A stretch of 64,000 bases of DNA. Origin: Kineosporia aurantiaca JCM 3230. Its GTDB lineage: Bacteria; Actinomycetota; Actinomycetes; Actinomycetales; Kineosporiaceae. The position numbers were made by a program, and so were the translations under genes. This document shows, piece by piece, positions 52,990 through 61,272 of this stretch. Location of the stretch: the NCBI GenBank assembly GCA_000719025.1, contig JODP01000006.1, forward strand, positions 558,001 to 622,000. Reading direction: 5' to 3'. Numbering within the stretch: position 1 is the stretch's first letter; every line of letters begins with the position of its first letter. The notes under the pieces were generated by a model that saw only the letters and a list, made by a program, of their open reading frames with translations, made no database searches and was not told the DNA's origin.

Positions 52990-54282
52990 TTAGGAAGCCG
53001 GGCCGCCGAACGGCACGCGCTCGTCGAAGCGCTGGGAGAGCCGCCCGGCCCCGCGCCAGAGCCGGGCCACCACGTCCTTGTCCTCCTCCAGTACCAGGTT
53101 GCCCATCACCCGCAGCGCGATCGTCATCAGGAAGCTCGAGCGCATCCCGACCGGGCCGCCGTAGCGCAGCACGCCGGGCACGGTCAGCAGGGTGGCCAGG
53201 CGCCGGGCGATCGAGAACGCCTCGCCGTAGTGCTCGCGCAGGGTGGCCGGCCAGGCCCGGTTGAGATCCGCGTGGCTGCGCCCGGTTCCGCGCCCGGTGC
53301 CGGCCCCGGCCGCGAACAGCTCGGCCACCAGTCGCCCGGTCTCCAGGCCGTAGTCGATCCCCTCGCCGTTCAGCGGGTTCACGCAGCCCGCCGCGTCTCC
53401 GATCAGCGCCCAGTTGGCCCCGGCCACGCCGCTCACCGCGCCACCCATCGGCAGCATCGCCGAACGGACCCCGCGCAGCTCGCCCTGCAGTTCCCAGTCG
53501 TCCCGCCGCAGTCCGGTGTAGATGCCGATCAGATCCTTGAGATGGACGTCGGAGGGCCGCTTCTCGGTGGCCAGCGCGCCCACCCCGATGTTCACCTCGC
53601 CGTCACCGAGCGGAAAGACCCAGCCGTAGCCGGGGAGCAGCTCGCCCTGCTCGCCGCGCAGCTCCAGGTGCGAGGTGATCCACGCGTCGTCGCTGCGGCC
53701 GGACTTGATGTAGGCCCGGGCGGCCACCCCAAAGGCGGTGTTCTGGTGCCATTCCCGGCCCAGGACCCGGCCCAGCTGGGAACGGTACCCGTCGGCCACG
53801 ACCAGGCGGCGGCAGCCGATGGTGAAGTTCGGCCGGTCCTTCCCGCCGGAGAACACCACGCCGATCACCCGGTCGCCGTCGCGCATCACGTCGATCGCCC
53901 GGGCGTTCTCCACCCCGCGGGCCCCGGAGGCCAGCGCCTCCTCCCGGATCCGCTCATCCAGCGTGGTCCGCGGGACCGCCGAGCCCCGGTCCGGCAGCGA
54001 GCCGCCCGGCCAGGGCAGGTACAGCTCCTGGCCGAAGCCGCAGGCCCGCAGCCCGCGGTTGCTCGGGTACCCGGACAGCCACTCGGACAGGCCGAGCCGA
54101 TCCAGCTCGGCGATCGCGCGGGGCGTCAGGCCGTCCCCGCAGGCCTTGTCCCGCGGGAACGTCTCCTTGTCGGCCAGCACCACGTTGAGGCCGGAGCGGG
54201 CCGCCCAGGCGGCCGCGGCGGACCCCGCCGGCCCGGCCCCGACGACGAGCAGATCGGTGGACGCGGGCAGCTGGTCAGTCAT
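52990..54282 (-). CDS. Geranylgeranyl reductase-family FAD oxidoreductase
   Basis: 430 residues. The Rossmann motif is VVGAGPAGSAAAAWAARSG, the substrate-side block KACGDGLTPRAI, and the second FAD contact GDAAGCVNPLNGEGIDYG. The family reduces isoprenoid chains (menaquinone, lipids). The chain reduced here is unknown. ATG at 54282, 16 nt after the ppk stop, same strand, so cotranscribed with ppk. Confidence 0.9.
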   Translation of the reverse strand: MTDQLPASTDLLVVGAGPAGSAAAAWAARSGLNVVLADKETFPRDKACGDGLTPRAIAELDRLGLSEWLSGYPSNRGLRACGFGQELYLPWPGGSLPDRGSAVPRTTLDERIREEALASGARGVENARAIDVMRDGDRVIGVVFSGGKDRPNFTIGCRRLVVADGYRSQLGRVLGREWHQNTAFGVAARAYIKSGRSDDAWITSHLELRGEQGELLPGYGWVFPLGDGEVNIGVGALATEKRPSDVHLKDLIGIYTGLRRDDWELQGELRGVRSAMLPMGGAVSGVAGANWALIGDAAGCVNPLNGEGIDYGLETGRLVAELFAAGAGTGRGTGRSHADLNRAWPATLREHYGEAFSIARRLATLLTVPGVLRYGGPVGMRSSFLMTIALRVMGNLVLEEDKDVVARLWRGAGRLSQRFDERVPFGGPAS

Positions 54283-54298
54283 GGGGTCCAGTGTGCCT

Positions 54299-57200
54299 CT
54301 AGCGGCGGCGGCCCGAACGCTTGGGCGGCCGGGTGGCGATGATGTGCGACTGCAGGTCCCGCAGCGGCCGGCCTTCGGCGTCGTGGTGGTGCCGGGTCCA
54401 CACGCCGTCCCCGTCCAGGTGCCAGGACGCCGTCTCCGGGTCCATCGACATGGTCAGCAGCTCGTCCAGCTCGGCGATGTCCCGCGGGTCGCGCAGCCGC
54501 AGCATCGCCTCGACCCGGCGGTCCAGGTTGCGGTGCATCATGTCCGCGCTGCCGATGTAGACCACCGGTTCCCCGCCGCCGGCGAACCAGAAGATCCGGC
54601 TGTGCTCCAGGAACCGGCCGAGGATGCTGCGCACCCGGATGTTCTCGCTCAGCCCGGGCACCCCCGGCCGGATCGCGCAGATCCCCCGGACCACCACGTC
54701 CACGTCCACCCCGGCCTGCGAGGCCCGGTACAGCGCGTCGATGATCACCTCGTCGACGATCGAGTTGACCTTGACCTTGACCCCGGCCGGGCGGCCCGCC
54801 TCGTGGTTGGCGATCTCCCGCTCGATCCGGTCGACCAGGCCGGTGCGCAGCGAGCGCGGGGCCACCAGCAGCCGGCGGTAGGCGGTCTTCGGGGCGTAAC
54901 CGGACAGCTGGTTGAACAGCCGGCTCAGGTCCTCGCCGACCTGCGGGTCGCAGGTGAGCATGCCCAGGTCCTCGTACAGCCGGGCGGTCTTCGGGTTGTA
55001 GTTACCGGTTCCCACGTGGCAGTAGCGGTGCAGGCCGTCCGACTCCTGCCGGACCACCAGGCTGAGCTTGGCGTGCGTCTTCAGCCCGACGATGCCGTAG
55101 ACCACGTGCACCCCGGCGCGCTCCAGCTTGCGCGCCCAGGAGATGTTGGCCTCCTCGTCGAACCGGGCCTTGATCTCGACCACGGCCAGCACCTGCTTGC
55201 CCGCCTCGGCCGCGTCGATCAGCGCGTCCACGATCGGCGAGTCGCCCGAGGTGCGGTACAGCGTCTGCTTGATCGCCAGCACCTGCGGGTCGTCCGCGGC
55301 CTGCTCGAGGAAGGCCTGCACGGTGGTGGAGAACGAGTCGTAGGGGTGGTGCAGCAGCACGTCCCGGCGCTTGATCGCGTCGAAGATGTTGGTCGGCTTG
55401 GAGCTCTCCACCTCCGACAGCTGGCGCGGGGTGGCAGCGACGAACTTCGGGTAGCGCAGCTCCGGCCGGTCCAGGTCGGCGACCAGGTTCAGGCCGCGCA
55501 GGTCGAGCGGCTCGGGCAGCGGGAACACCTCGGACTCGCTGACCCCGAGCTCGCGCACCAGCAGGTCGCGCATGTGCGGCCCGATGTCCTCGGCCACCTC
55601 CAGCCGCACCGGCGGGCCGAAACGCCGCCGCAGCAGCTCCTTCTCCAGCGCCTTGAGGAGGTTCTCGACGTCGTCCTCCTCGACCTCGAGATCCTCCTGC
55701 CGGGTCACCCGGAAGGTGTGGTGCTCGAGCACCTCCATGCCCGGGAAGAGCTGGTCCAGGTGGGTCGCGATGATGTCCTCGAGCGGCACGAACCGGGCCC
55801 GGGGGAACTGCTCACCGCTGTTCGGGCCGGCCGCGGCCTCGTCGTCCGCGTCCACGTTGACCAGGCGCGGCAGCAGGGCCGGCACCTTGACCCGGGCGAA
55901 GGTCTCCTTCTCGGTCACCGGGTTGCGCAGCACCACGGCCAGGTTCAGGGAGAGCCCGGAGATGTACGGGAACGGGTGCGCCGGGTCCACCGCCAGCGGG
56001 GTGAGCACCGGGAACACCTGCTCGCGGAAGAACGAGTGCAGCTTGCCCTGCTCGTCCTCGGCCAGCTCGTCCCAGCGCACGATGGTGATGTTGGCCTCGG
56101 CCAGCGCGGGGGCGATCTCCCCGGCGAACACCTTGGCGTGGATCGCCTGCAGCTCGTGGGCCCGGCTCCGGATCCGCCCGAGCAGGTCCCGCGGCTCCAG
56201 TCCGCTGGCCGCCCGCACGGCCAGGCCGGTGGCGATCCGGCGCTTCAGCCCGGCCACCCGGACCATGAAGAACTCGTCCAGGTTGCTGGCGAAGATGGCC
56301 AGGAACCGGGCCCGCTCCAGGAGCGGCAGGTCGGTGTCCCGGGCCAGCTCCAGCACCCGCTCGTTGAACGCCAGCCAGGACAGCTCACGGTCCAGGAACC
56401 GCCGCACCTGCGGCGGCTCCGCGTCCTTGATCAGCGTGGTCAGGCGGTCCTGGGTGTCCAGCGCGGCGGCCACCAGGGTCGAAGCGGCGCGGTTCTGGGC
56501 CGCGGTGGCGGAACTGGGGTCGGGGGTCACGTCGTCCTTACTGGCCACCACTTCGGTGGTGGTGACCGGCTCGTCCAGGGTTATCAGGGCGTCCGGCAGC
56601 TTGCTGGGGGACGCCGGGCTCGGGGCCTCGTCGACGGGCACGTCGGTGGTGGCCGGGTTTGCGATGTCGGGGTCAATGAGGGACGCCGGCGGCGAGCCGG
56701 GGACGTCGGGAGACTGAGTGGGGGAGGAGAGCGCGGAGGTGTTCGCCGGTCCGGCGCCGGTCCGGCGGCGGGAGGCTCGCTTACGCCCGGTGGGCGACGT
56801 CGGCGAAACCTCTTCGGGCGCAATGGCTGTCTTCTTGACCGCACTGCGTCGGGTGGTGGTCTGCTCCGGTGCAGGCTCGGACTTGGCCGCGGAGCTCTTG
56901 CGAGCAGCCCGCCCCGACGTGGTGGGCGCCACCTCTTCCGGCGCGGCGGTGGCCTTCTTGACCGCGCTCTTGCGGGCGACCGGGCCTTCCTCGATCTCGC
57001 CGGCGACCAGTTCGCTCGCGGTCGGCCGGCGCGAAGTGGACCGGGTGGCGATCTTCTTCGCCGGCGGACGCTGGGACGCGGTCTTACGGGTGGCCGCCTT
57101 CCGCGTCGGCCCGGTGGTGCGACCGGTTCGCCCGGACTCGTCACCGACCGTCGACCGGACGTCGCTTTCCGGCTCGGCCGCCTTCTTGGCCGCCGCGCGC

Positions 57201-57538
57201 TTGCGACCGGTCACCGCCGCCGTATTCGGGGCACCCGTGGTCGTGCTGGTGCTTGTGGTCGTGCTTGTGGTCGGGAGGGCCTTGCGGGCCGCGCGCTTAC
57301 GGGCCGGGGTCGGACCGGGAGCGCTCGGGGACTCCTGCACCTCGACCGACTCCGCCGCGATCTCCTTGCCGGGCGCGCGTTTCCGTCGGGTGGCCGGCCG
57401 ATCGACCGAAGCGGACACAGCGGCTTTCCGGGGTCGCGCAGCACTCGACGCCCGGCCCGTACCGGCCGGAACCGCGCTGGACTTCTGGGAGGCCGCCGAG
57501 GCGGAGGAGGGGCTCGCCGCGCTGGTCATGTCCGCCAT
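54299..57538 (-). CDS. ppk: Polyphosphate kinase Ppk1 with a long basic N-terminal tail
   Basis: 1079 residues against about 700 for a normal Ppk1. The enzyme begins near residue 376 (RRFLDRELSWLAFNERVLEL). The autophosphorylated His is His822 (LKTHAKLSLV), and the second active-site His is His979 (FLEHSRIF). Residues 1-330 are Ala/Lys/Arg/Thr/Pro-rich with repeated ARKSAVKKATA-like motifs, resembling the histone-like protein encoded at 38734-40026. The enzyme makes and uses polyphosphate. The tail may bind polyphosphate or DNA, or be a disordered anchor. The start is ATG 57538; ATG at 57529 is also possible. If translation began near residue 330 the tail would be absent. Confidence 0.93.
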   Translation of the reverse strand: MADMTSAASPSSASAASQKSSAVPAGTGRASSAARPRKAAVSASVDRPATRRKRAPGKEIAAESVEVQESPSAPGPTPARKRAARKALPTTSTTTSTSTTTGAPNTAAVTGRKRAAAKKAAEPESDVRSTVGDESGRTGRTTGPTRKAATRKTASQRPPAKKIATRSTSRRPTASELVAGEIEEGPVARKSAVKKATAAPEEVAPTTSGRAARKSSAAKSEPAPEQTTTRRSAVKKTAIAPEEVSPTSPTGRKRASRRRTGAGPANTSALSSPTQSPDVPGSPPASLIDPDIANPATTDVPVDEAPSPASPSKLPDALITLDEPVTTTEVVASKDDVTPDPSSATAAQNRAASTLVAAALDTQDRLTTLIKDAEPPQVRRFLDRELSWLAFNERVLELARDTDLPLLERARFLAIFASNLDEFFMVRVAGLKRRIATGLAVRAASGLEPRDLLGRIRSRAHELQAIHAKVFAGEIAPALAEANITIVRWDELAEDEQGKLHSFFREQVFPVLTPLAVDPAHPFPYISGLSLNLAVVLRNPVTEKETFARVKVPALLPRLVNVDADDEAAAGPNSGEQFPRARFVPLEDIIATHLDQLFPGMEVLEHHTFRVTRQEDLEVEEDDVENLLKALEKELLRRRFGPPVRLEVAEDIGPHMRDLLVRELGVSESEVFPLPEPLDLRGLNLVADLDRPELRYPKFVAATPRQLSEVESSKPTNIFDAIKRRDVLLHHPYDSFSTTVQAFLEQAADDPQVLAIKQTLYRTSGDSPIVDALIDAAEAGKQVLAVVEIKARFDEEANISWARKLERAGVHVVYGIVGLKTHAKLSLVVRQESDGLHRYCHVGTGNYNPKTARLYEDLGMLTCDPQVGEDLSRLFNQLSGYAPKTAYRRLLVAPRSLRTGLVDRIEREIANHEAGRPAGVKVKVNSIVDEVIIDALYRASQAGVDVDVVVRGICAIRPGVPGLSENIRVRSILGRFLEHSRIFWFAGGGEPVVYIGSADMMHRNLDRRVEAMLRLRDPRDIAELDELLTMSMDPETASWHLDGDGVWTRHHHDAEGRPLRDLQSHIIATRPPKRSGRRR

Positions 57539-57689
57539 GCTCTCACTGTCCTACTTTCGCGCCGTCTCGCGCTCGGTGTCGGCGTTGTCGGCCGGGAACC
57601 ACAAGGGCTGATGTCATCGTCCGTGATGGTGCTGCCGCCCGGGTGAATTCCACCCCGCACGCCTGGTTCGGCGTCCGGGCCGGGCAACT

Positions 57690-58649
57690 TCAGTGTTGGG
57701 CGGATTCCGGGTAGGGGCCCTCGTGCACCACGTCCACGCTGAACGCGGTGAACCCGAGCCGGTGGTAGACCTTGAGCGCCGGGGCGTTGTCCGCCTCGAC
57801 GTAGAGCAGCACGGTGTCCAGGCCGAGCCCGGCCAGATGGCGCAGCCCGGCCAGGGTCAGCGCGGTGCCCAGACCGCCGCCGTGCCGGCTCGGGTCCACC
57901 CCGACGGCGTAGACCTCGCCGATCGGTCGTTCGGGCCCTTCCGGATGCACCTTGGTCCAGTGGAAGCCGATCACCTCGCCGTCGGCCTCGGCCAGGAAGA
58001 ACCCGGCCGGGTCGAACCACGGCTCGGCCTTGCGGTCGTCCAGGTCGGCCTGGGTCATCCGGCCCTGCTCGGGGTGCCAGCTGAAGGCCCGGGCGTTGAC
58101 CCCCAGCCAGGCCGCGTCGTCCTCGCCGGGCCGGAAGGTGCGCAGCGTGACGCCGTCGGGCAGCACCGGCTCGGGCAGATCGGCGGGGGTGACGCCGCTC
58201 AGCGAACGGCGCAGCTGCTGGAGTTCACGGACCACGCGGTAGCCCAGCCGGGCCCCCAGGGCCCGGGCCCCGGGATGGTCGCCGTGCGACCAGATCCGCG
58301 CCAATCGTCCTTCCGAGGTGATCTCTTCCAGCAACGCCCGGCCGTATCCCTGCCGGCGGCTCGCGGGAGCGACCACGGCTTCCGCGTCCACGATCGGCCG
58401 TGGACCGTCCGGCTCAGCCGCGTCCTCCCGGTGCGCGTACCCGGCGACCTCGCCGGAAGCGTCCCTCATTACCAGGTGCTGACCCACGCCAGCAGCGGAG
58501 CCGAACTGGAGCAGCACGTGCTCGGAGATCGGGGCGGCGCCGTCGGCGGCGGTGGCCGCGGCGAGCACGGCCCGCACGGCCTGGGCATCGGTCTCGGAAA
58601 GCTGGTCGAGGACGTCGGTCTTCACGCGGGGGATCACCGTTCGCAGCAT
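57690..58649 (-). CDS. mshD: Mycothiol synthase MshD
   Basis: 319 residues with two GNAT acetyltransferase domains. The C-terminal, active one has the acetyl-CoA loop VDPSRHGGGLGTALTLAGL, ending VYHRLGFTAFSVDVVHEG; the N-terminal one has VAPASRRQGYGRALLEEI. MshD acetylates Cys-GlcN-inositol to give mycothiol. Its position next to glnR is conserved in mycobacteria. The start is uncertain between ATG 58649 and a GTG about 8 codons later. Confidence 0.92.
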   Translation of the reverse strand: MLRTVIPRVKTDVLDQLSETDAQAVRAVLAAATAADGAAPISEHVLLQFGSAAGVGQHLVMRDASGEVAGYAHREDAAEPDGPRPIVDAEAVVAPASRRQGYGRALLEEITSEGRLARIWSHGDHPGARALGARLGYRVVRELQQLRRSLSGVTPADLPEPVLPDGVTLRTFRPGEDDAAWLGVNARAFSWHPEQGRMTQADLDDRKAEPWFDPAGFFLAEADGEVIGFHWTKVHPEGPERPIGEVYAVGVDPSRHGGGLGTALTLAGLRHLAGLGLDTVLLYVEADNAPALKVYHRLGFTAFSVDVVHEGPYPESAQH

Positions 58650-58687
58650 AGGTCTTTACCGCGAAGGCGTCGTCCGAGGGGCGCCGG

Positions 58688-59404
58688 TCAGGCGTCCACG
58701 GTCTCCTCGACGCCGACCCGCTCGCGACCCGGCGGGACGAAGCGGTAGCCGACGTTGCGCACGGTGCCGATCAGCGCGTCGTGCTCCGGGCCGAGCTTGG
58801 CCCGCAGCCGCCGGACGTGCACGTCCACGGTGCGGGTGCCGCCGAAGTAGTCGTAGCCCCAGACCTCCTGCAGCAGCTGGGCCCGGGTGAAGACCCGGCC
58901 CGGGTGCTGGGCCAGGAACTTCAGCAGCTCGAACTCCTTGTAGGTGAGGTCGAGCGCCCGCCCCCGGACCCGGGCGCTGTAGGTGACCTCGTCGACCACC
59001 AGGTCGCCGGCCCGGATCTCGGGCGTCTCCTCGGACTGCTGGGCCTCGGCCAGGCGGCTGCGACCGGCGGCCAGCCGCAGCCGGGCCTCGACCTCGGCCG
59101 GGCCGGCCGAGTCGAGCAGCACGTCGTCCGCGCCCCAGTCGGCGACCACGGCGGCCATCCCGCCCTCGGTCAGCACCAGCAGGAGCGGTGAGGACAGACC
59201 GGTGGTGCGCAGCAGGCGGCACAGCGAGCGGGCTCCGGCCAGGTCCCGGCGGCCGTCCACGATCACCGCGTCGGCCGGCGGGGCGTCGACCAGTACCGCG
59301 GCCTCGGCCGGCAGCACCCGGATCTGGTGCGGCAGCAGACCCAGCGCCGGAAGTACCTCGGCGGACGGGGCCAGCGCATTCGTGAGGAGAAGGAGTGAAG
59401 CCAT
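58688..59404 (-). CDS. glnR: Nitrogen response regulator GlnR
   Basis: 238 residues; ATG at 59404. The receiver domain LLLLTNALAPSAEVLPALGLL is strongly GlnR-like, including ADAVIVDGRRDLAGARSLC and ADWGADDVLLDSAGPAEVEARLRL. The winged helix is ALDLTYKEFELLKFLAQHPG to IGTVRNVGYRFVPPG. GlnR controls nitrogen genes as an orphan OmpR-family regulator without classical phosphorylation. It is followed by mshD 38 nt later. A 23-bp palindrome lies 114-136 bp upstream. Confidence 0.95.
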   Translation of the reverse strand: MASLLLLTNALAPSAEVLPALGLLPHQIRVLPAEAAVLVDAPPADAVIVDGRRDLAGARSLCRLLRTTGLSSPLLLVLTEGGMAAVVADWGADDVLLDSAGPAEVEARLRLAAGRSRLAEAQQSEETPEIRAGDLVVDEVTYSARVRGRALDLTYKEFELLKFLAQHPGRVFTRAQLLQEVWGYDYFGGTRTVDVHVRRLRAKLGPEHDALIGTVRNVGYRFVPPGRERVGVEETVDA

Positions 59405-59734
59405 CTGTGGACCTCCGCGTCGTCCGACCGACCGTGCAACTAATACTGCAGGTGGCGAGCCCCCGGTTACTGCCCCCGTGTTGCCGCGTCTTTGCGGAGT
59501 ACAACTCGCTCAGGGTATGTGACAAGGCGTTGTTGTCACAGGGGTTGCCCGGAGTTTGTCACCACGCAACGTCACAGATGAATCACGCAAGCGCGGATCT
59601 GGACGTAAACATGACCTCTCCGGAACATTTCCGGGCGGTGTCTGCAGTGAATCCGGTTCGGTCGGTTCCCGCCAAGGCCTGTGAGGTGTGACTCTCCTAG
59701 CATCTCCGGCTGCGGGGCGTGTCCGGACCGCCTG
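59405..59734. promoter_or_regulatory. Upstream region of glnR
   Basis: 330 bp without a gene. It includes TGTGACAA-N7-TTGTCACA (59518-59540), a partial further copy (TTGTCAC at about 59546-59552 and GTCACAG at about 59571), and an AT-richer stretch at 59595-59630. The sequence is the likely control region for glnR, which is transcribed leftwards; the DsrE-like gene ends at its right edge. Confidence 0.55.
59518..59540. promoter_or_regulatory. 23-bp palindrome upstream of glnR
   Basis: TGTGACAA (59518-59525) and TTGTCACA (59533-59540) are perfect inverted repeats with a 7-nt centre. The outer TGTGA/TCACA resembles CRP/FNR-type operators, although the centre is longer than usual. It is 114-136 bp upstream of the glnR start. 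Confidence 0.55.
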
Positions 59735-60097
59735 CTAATAGACCAGCGCCTGGGTGCCCGGGCGCAGCAGTCGCTCGACGTAGGACGCGGCGCCGGCAAT
59801 GGTGATCGGCTCGATCAGGTCCTCCGGCCGGATGCCCCGCCGGGCGGCGGCCTGGGTGCAGACGGTCACCCGGCCCACTTCGATCACGATCTCGAGCAGT
59901 TCGGTCAGCGGAGTGGCGTGGTCCAGGGTCACGTCCGCCGCGCGTCCGGGCAGGGCCAGCCAGACCGCCTCCCCGCTGAGCCACACCTCTACCGCGACCC
60001 CGGCCGCGGCTGCCGCGGCCGCCACGGTGAAGGCCTGGTTGCAGCGCTCGGGGGCGTCGAGCGCGGAGGTCACTTCGATGACGAGTGAGTCGGCCAT
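59735..60097 (-). CDS. DsrE-like family small protein
   Basis: About 120 residues from ATG 60097; ATG 60115 is in frame. LVIEVTSALDAPERCNQAFTVAAAAAAAGVAVEVWL is the beta-alpha-beta start typical of DsrE/TusD-like folds, followed by TVCTQAAARRGI with a Cys at the position often used for sulfur transfer. Sulfur relay or a structural role is possible, but the partner proteins are not here. Divergent from the nitrobindin-like gene across a region carrying array 3. Confidence 0.75.
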   Translation of the reverse strand: MADSLVIEVTSALDAPERCNQAFTVAAAAAAAGVAVEVWLSGEAVWLALPGRAADVTLDHATPLTELLEIVIEVGRVTVCTQAAARRGIRPEDLIEPITIAGAASYVERLLRPGTQALVY

Positions 60098-60146
60098 CCC
60101 GCCGACGCTACCCATCTTTCCCGGCCGCCGGGTCGAGACGGAACTC

Positions 60147-60178
60147 CATGATCACGGGGGAGGAAGTCCATGATCACG
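60147..60178. repeat. CGTGATCATG array 3: two reverse units, 22 bp apart
   Basis: CATGATCACG at 60147 and 60169, exactly 22 bp apart, with GGGGAGGAAGTC between, closely matching the reverse pair of array 2 (27078 and 27100). It lies between the divergent DsrE-like and nitrobindin-like genes, 35-66 bp upstream of the latter's start. No forward copies are present. Confidence 0.88.
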
Positions 60179-60212
60179 GAAGGGTGGGGGGTGATCGGCA
60201 TACGATCGGGGG

Positions 60213-60737
60213 GTGGCGTTCCAACTAGACACCGACCTGCCCACCCCGCTCGCGCCCCTGGCCTGGCTGATCGGCCGCTGGGAAGGGGCCGGGGTGCTCG
60301 GCTACCCGACCATCGAAGAGGCCCAGTTCGGCCAGGAGGTGGAGTTCTCCCACGACGGGCGGCCCTTCCTGTCCTACACCTCCCGGATGTGGCGGCTCGA
60401 CGCCGAGGGCAACCAGGTCGAGCCGATCGCCACCGAGACCGGCTTCTGGCGTCCGGTCGAGGGGGCCGAACCGACGGCGGACGGCGTGCCCGCCAGCGAG
60501 CTCGAGGTGCTGATCGTGCACCCCACCGGGATCGCCGAGATCTACCTGGGCCAGGTCCGGGGCGCGCGGATCGACCTGCAGACCGACCTGGTCGCGCGCA
60601 CCTCCACGGCCAAGGAATACACCGCCGCCACCCGGCTTTACGGCCTGGTCGAGTCGGACCTGCTGTGGGCGCTGGACGTGGCCGCCGAGGGGCAGCCGCT
60701 GCAGTCCCAGGCCTCGGCCCGGCTGAAGCGCGTTTAA
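60213..60737 (+). CDS. Ferric nitrobindin-like protein (FABP-like beta-barrel)
   Basis: 174 residues; GTG at 60213 after GGGGG. WLIGRWEGAGVLGYPT is the nitrobindin GxWxGxG start, followed by FLSYTSRMWRL and ETGFWRPVEG. In heme-binding nitrobindins a proximal His lies near the C-terminus (pattern P-H-x-S-A-x-L). Here that segment reads LQSQASARLKRV, with Gln where His is expected. By the family rule this is the His-lacking, nitrobindin-like branch, so peroxynitrite isomerase activity should not be assumed. It is followed 18 nt later by the Fur-family gene. Confidence 0.82.
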   Translation: MAFQLDTDLPTPLAPLAWLIGRWEGAGVLGYPTIEEAQFGQEVEFSHDGRPFLSYTSRMWRLDAEGNQVEPIATETGFWRPVEGAEPTADGVPASELEVLIVHPTGIAEIYLGQVRGARIDLQTDLVARTSTAKEYTAATRLYGLVESDLLWALDVAAEGQPLQSQASARLKRV

Positions 60738-60755
60738 CCGGTCGAGGAGAACACG

Positions 60756-61232
60756 ATGAGCCAGGTGACCGCCGAGGCGCTGGACGCGGCGCTGCGGGAG
60801 CGCGGCCTACGGGCCACCCCGCAGCGCCGGTCGGTGCTGCGGGCGGTCACCGAGCTCGGGCACGCGACGCCGGAGGAGGTCTGCGACTTCGTCGAGACCC
60901 ACTCCGAACCGCGGGACTCGGTCAATCTCTCCACCGTCTACCGGGCCCTGGAGCTGATGGAGAAGATCGGCGTCGTCAGCCACACCCACCTCACCCACGG
61001 TTCGCCGACCTACCAGGTCGCCAGCCACGTCAATCATCTGCACCTGGTCTGCCGGGGCTGCGGGTCGGTGACCGAGGCGGACCTGGACCTGGCCCGGCCG
61101 CTGGCCGCCGCGGTGCTGGCCGGTTCGGGGTTCCAGACCGATCTGGCCCATCTCTCGCTGCACGGGCTGTGCGCGCAGTGCCGGGGCGAGGAAGGTCCCG
61201 GATCGCACGGTCATGGCCACGGACATTCCTGA
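60756..61232 (+). CDS. Fur-family metal-responsive repressor (Nur-like by synteny)
   Basis: 158 residues. The winged helix is LRATPQRRSVLRAVTEL and STVYRALELMEKIGVV. HVNHLHLVCRGCG gives metal-site His/Cys, GLCAQCRG the C-terminal CxxC, and the tail GSHGHGHGHS is His-rich. ATG 60756 with GGTCGAGGAG just upstream. The order nitrobindin-like, Fur-family, YgfZ-like recalls the Streptomyces nur locus (nickel regulator), but the exact metal is not provable from sequence. Confidence 0.88.
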   Translation: MSQVTAEALDAALRERGLRATPQRRSVLRAVTELGHATPEEVCDFVETHSEPRDSVNLSTVYRALELMEKIGVVSHTHLTHGSPTYQVASHVNHLHLVCRGCGSVTEADLDLARPLAAAVLAGSGFQTDLAHLSLHGLCAQCRGEEGPGSHGHGHGHS

Positions 61233-61272
61233 AGCGGGAAGTTCTGCGGCCCCCGCTGCGCTGCTAGCGGAC

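Noticed and set aside
53738..57646. A 1302-residue plus-strand frame opposite the ppk gene
   Set aside because: It has no conserved motif and consists of Ala/Gly/Arg-rich shadow sequence. The minus strand carries clear Ppk1 motifs.
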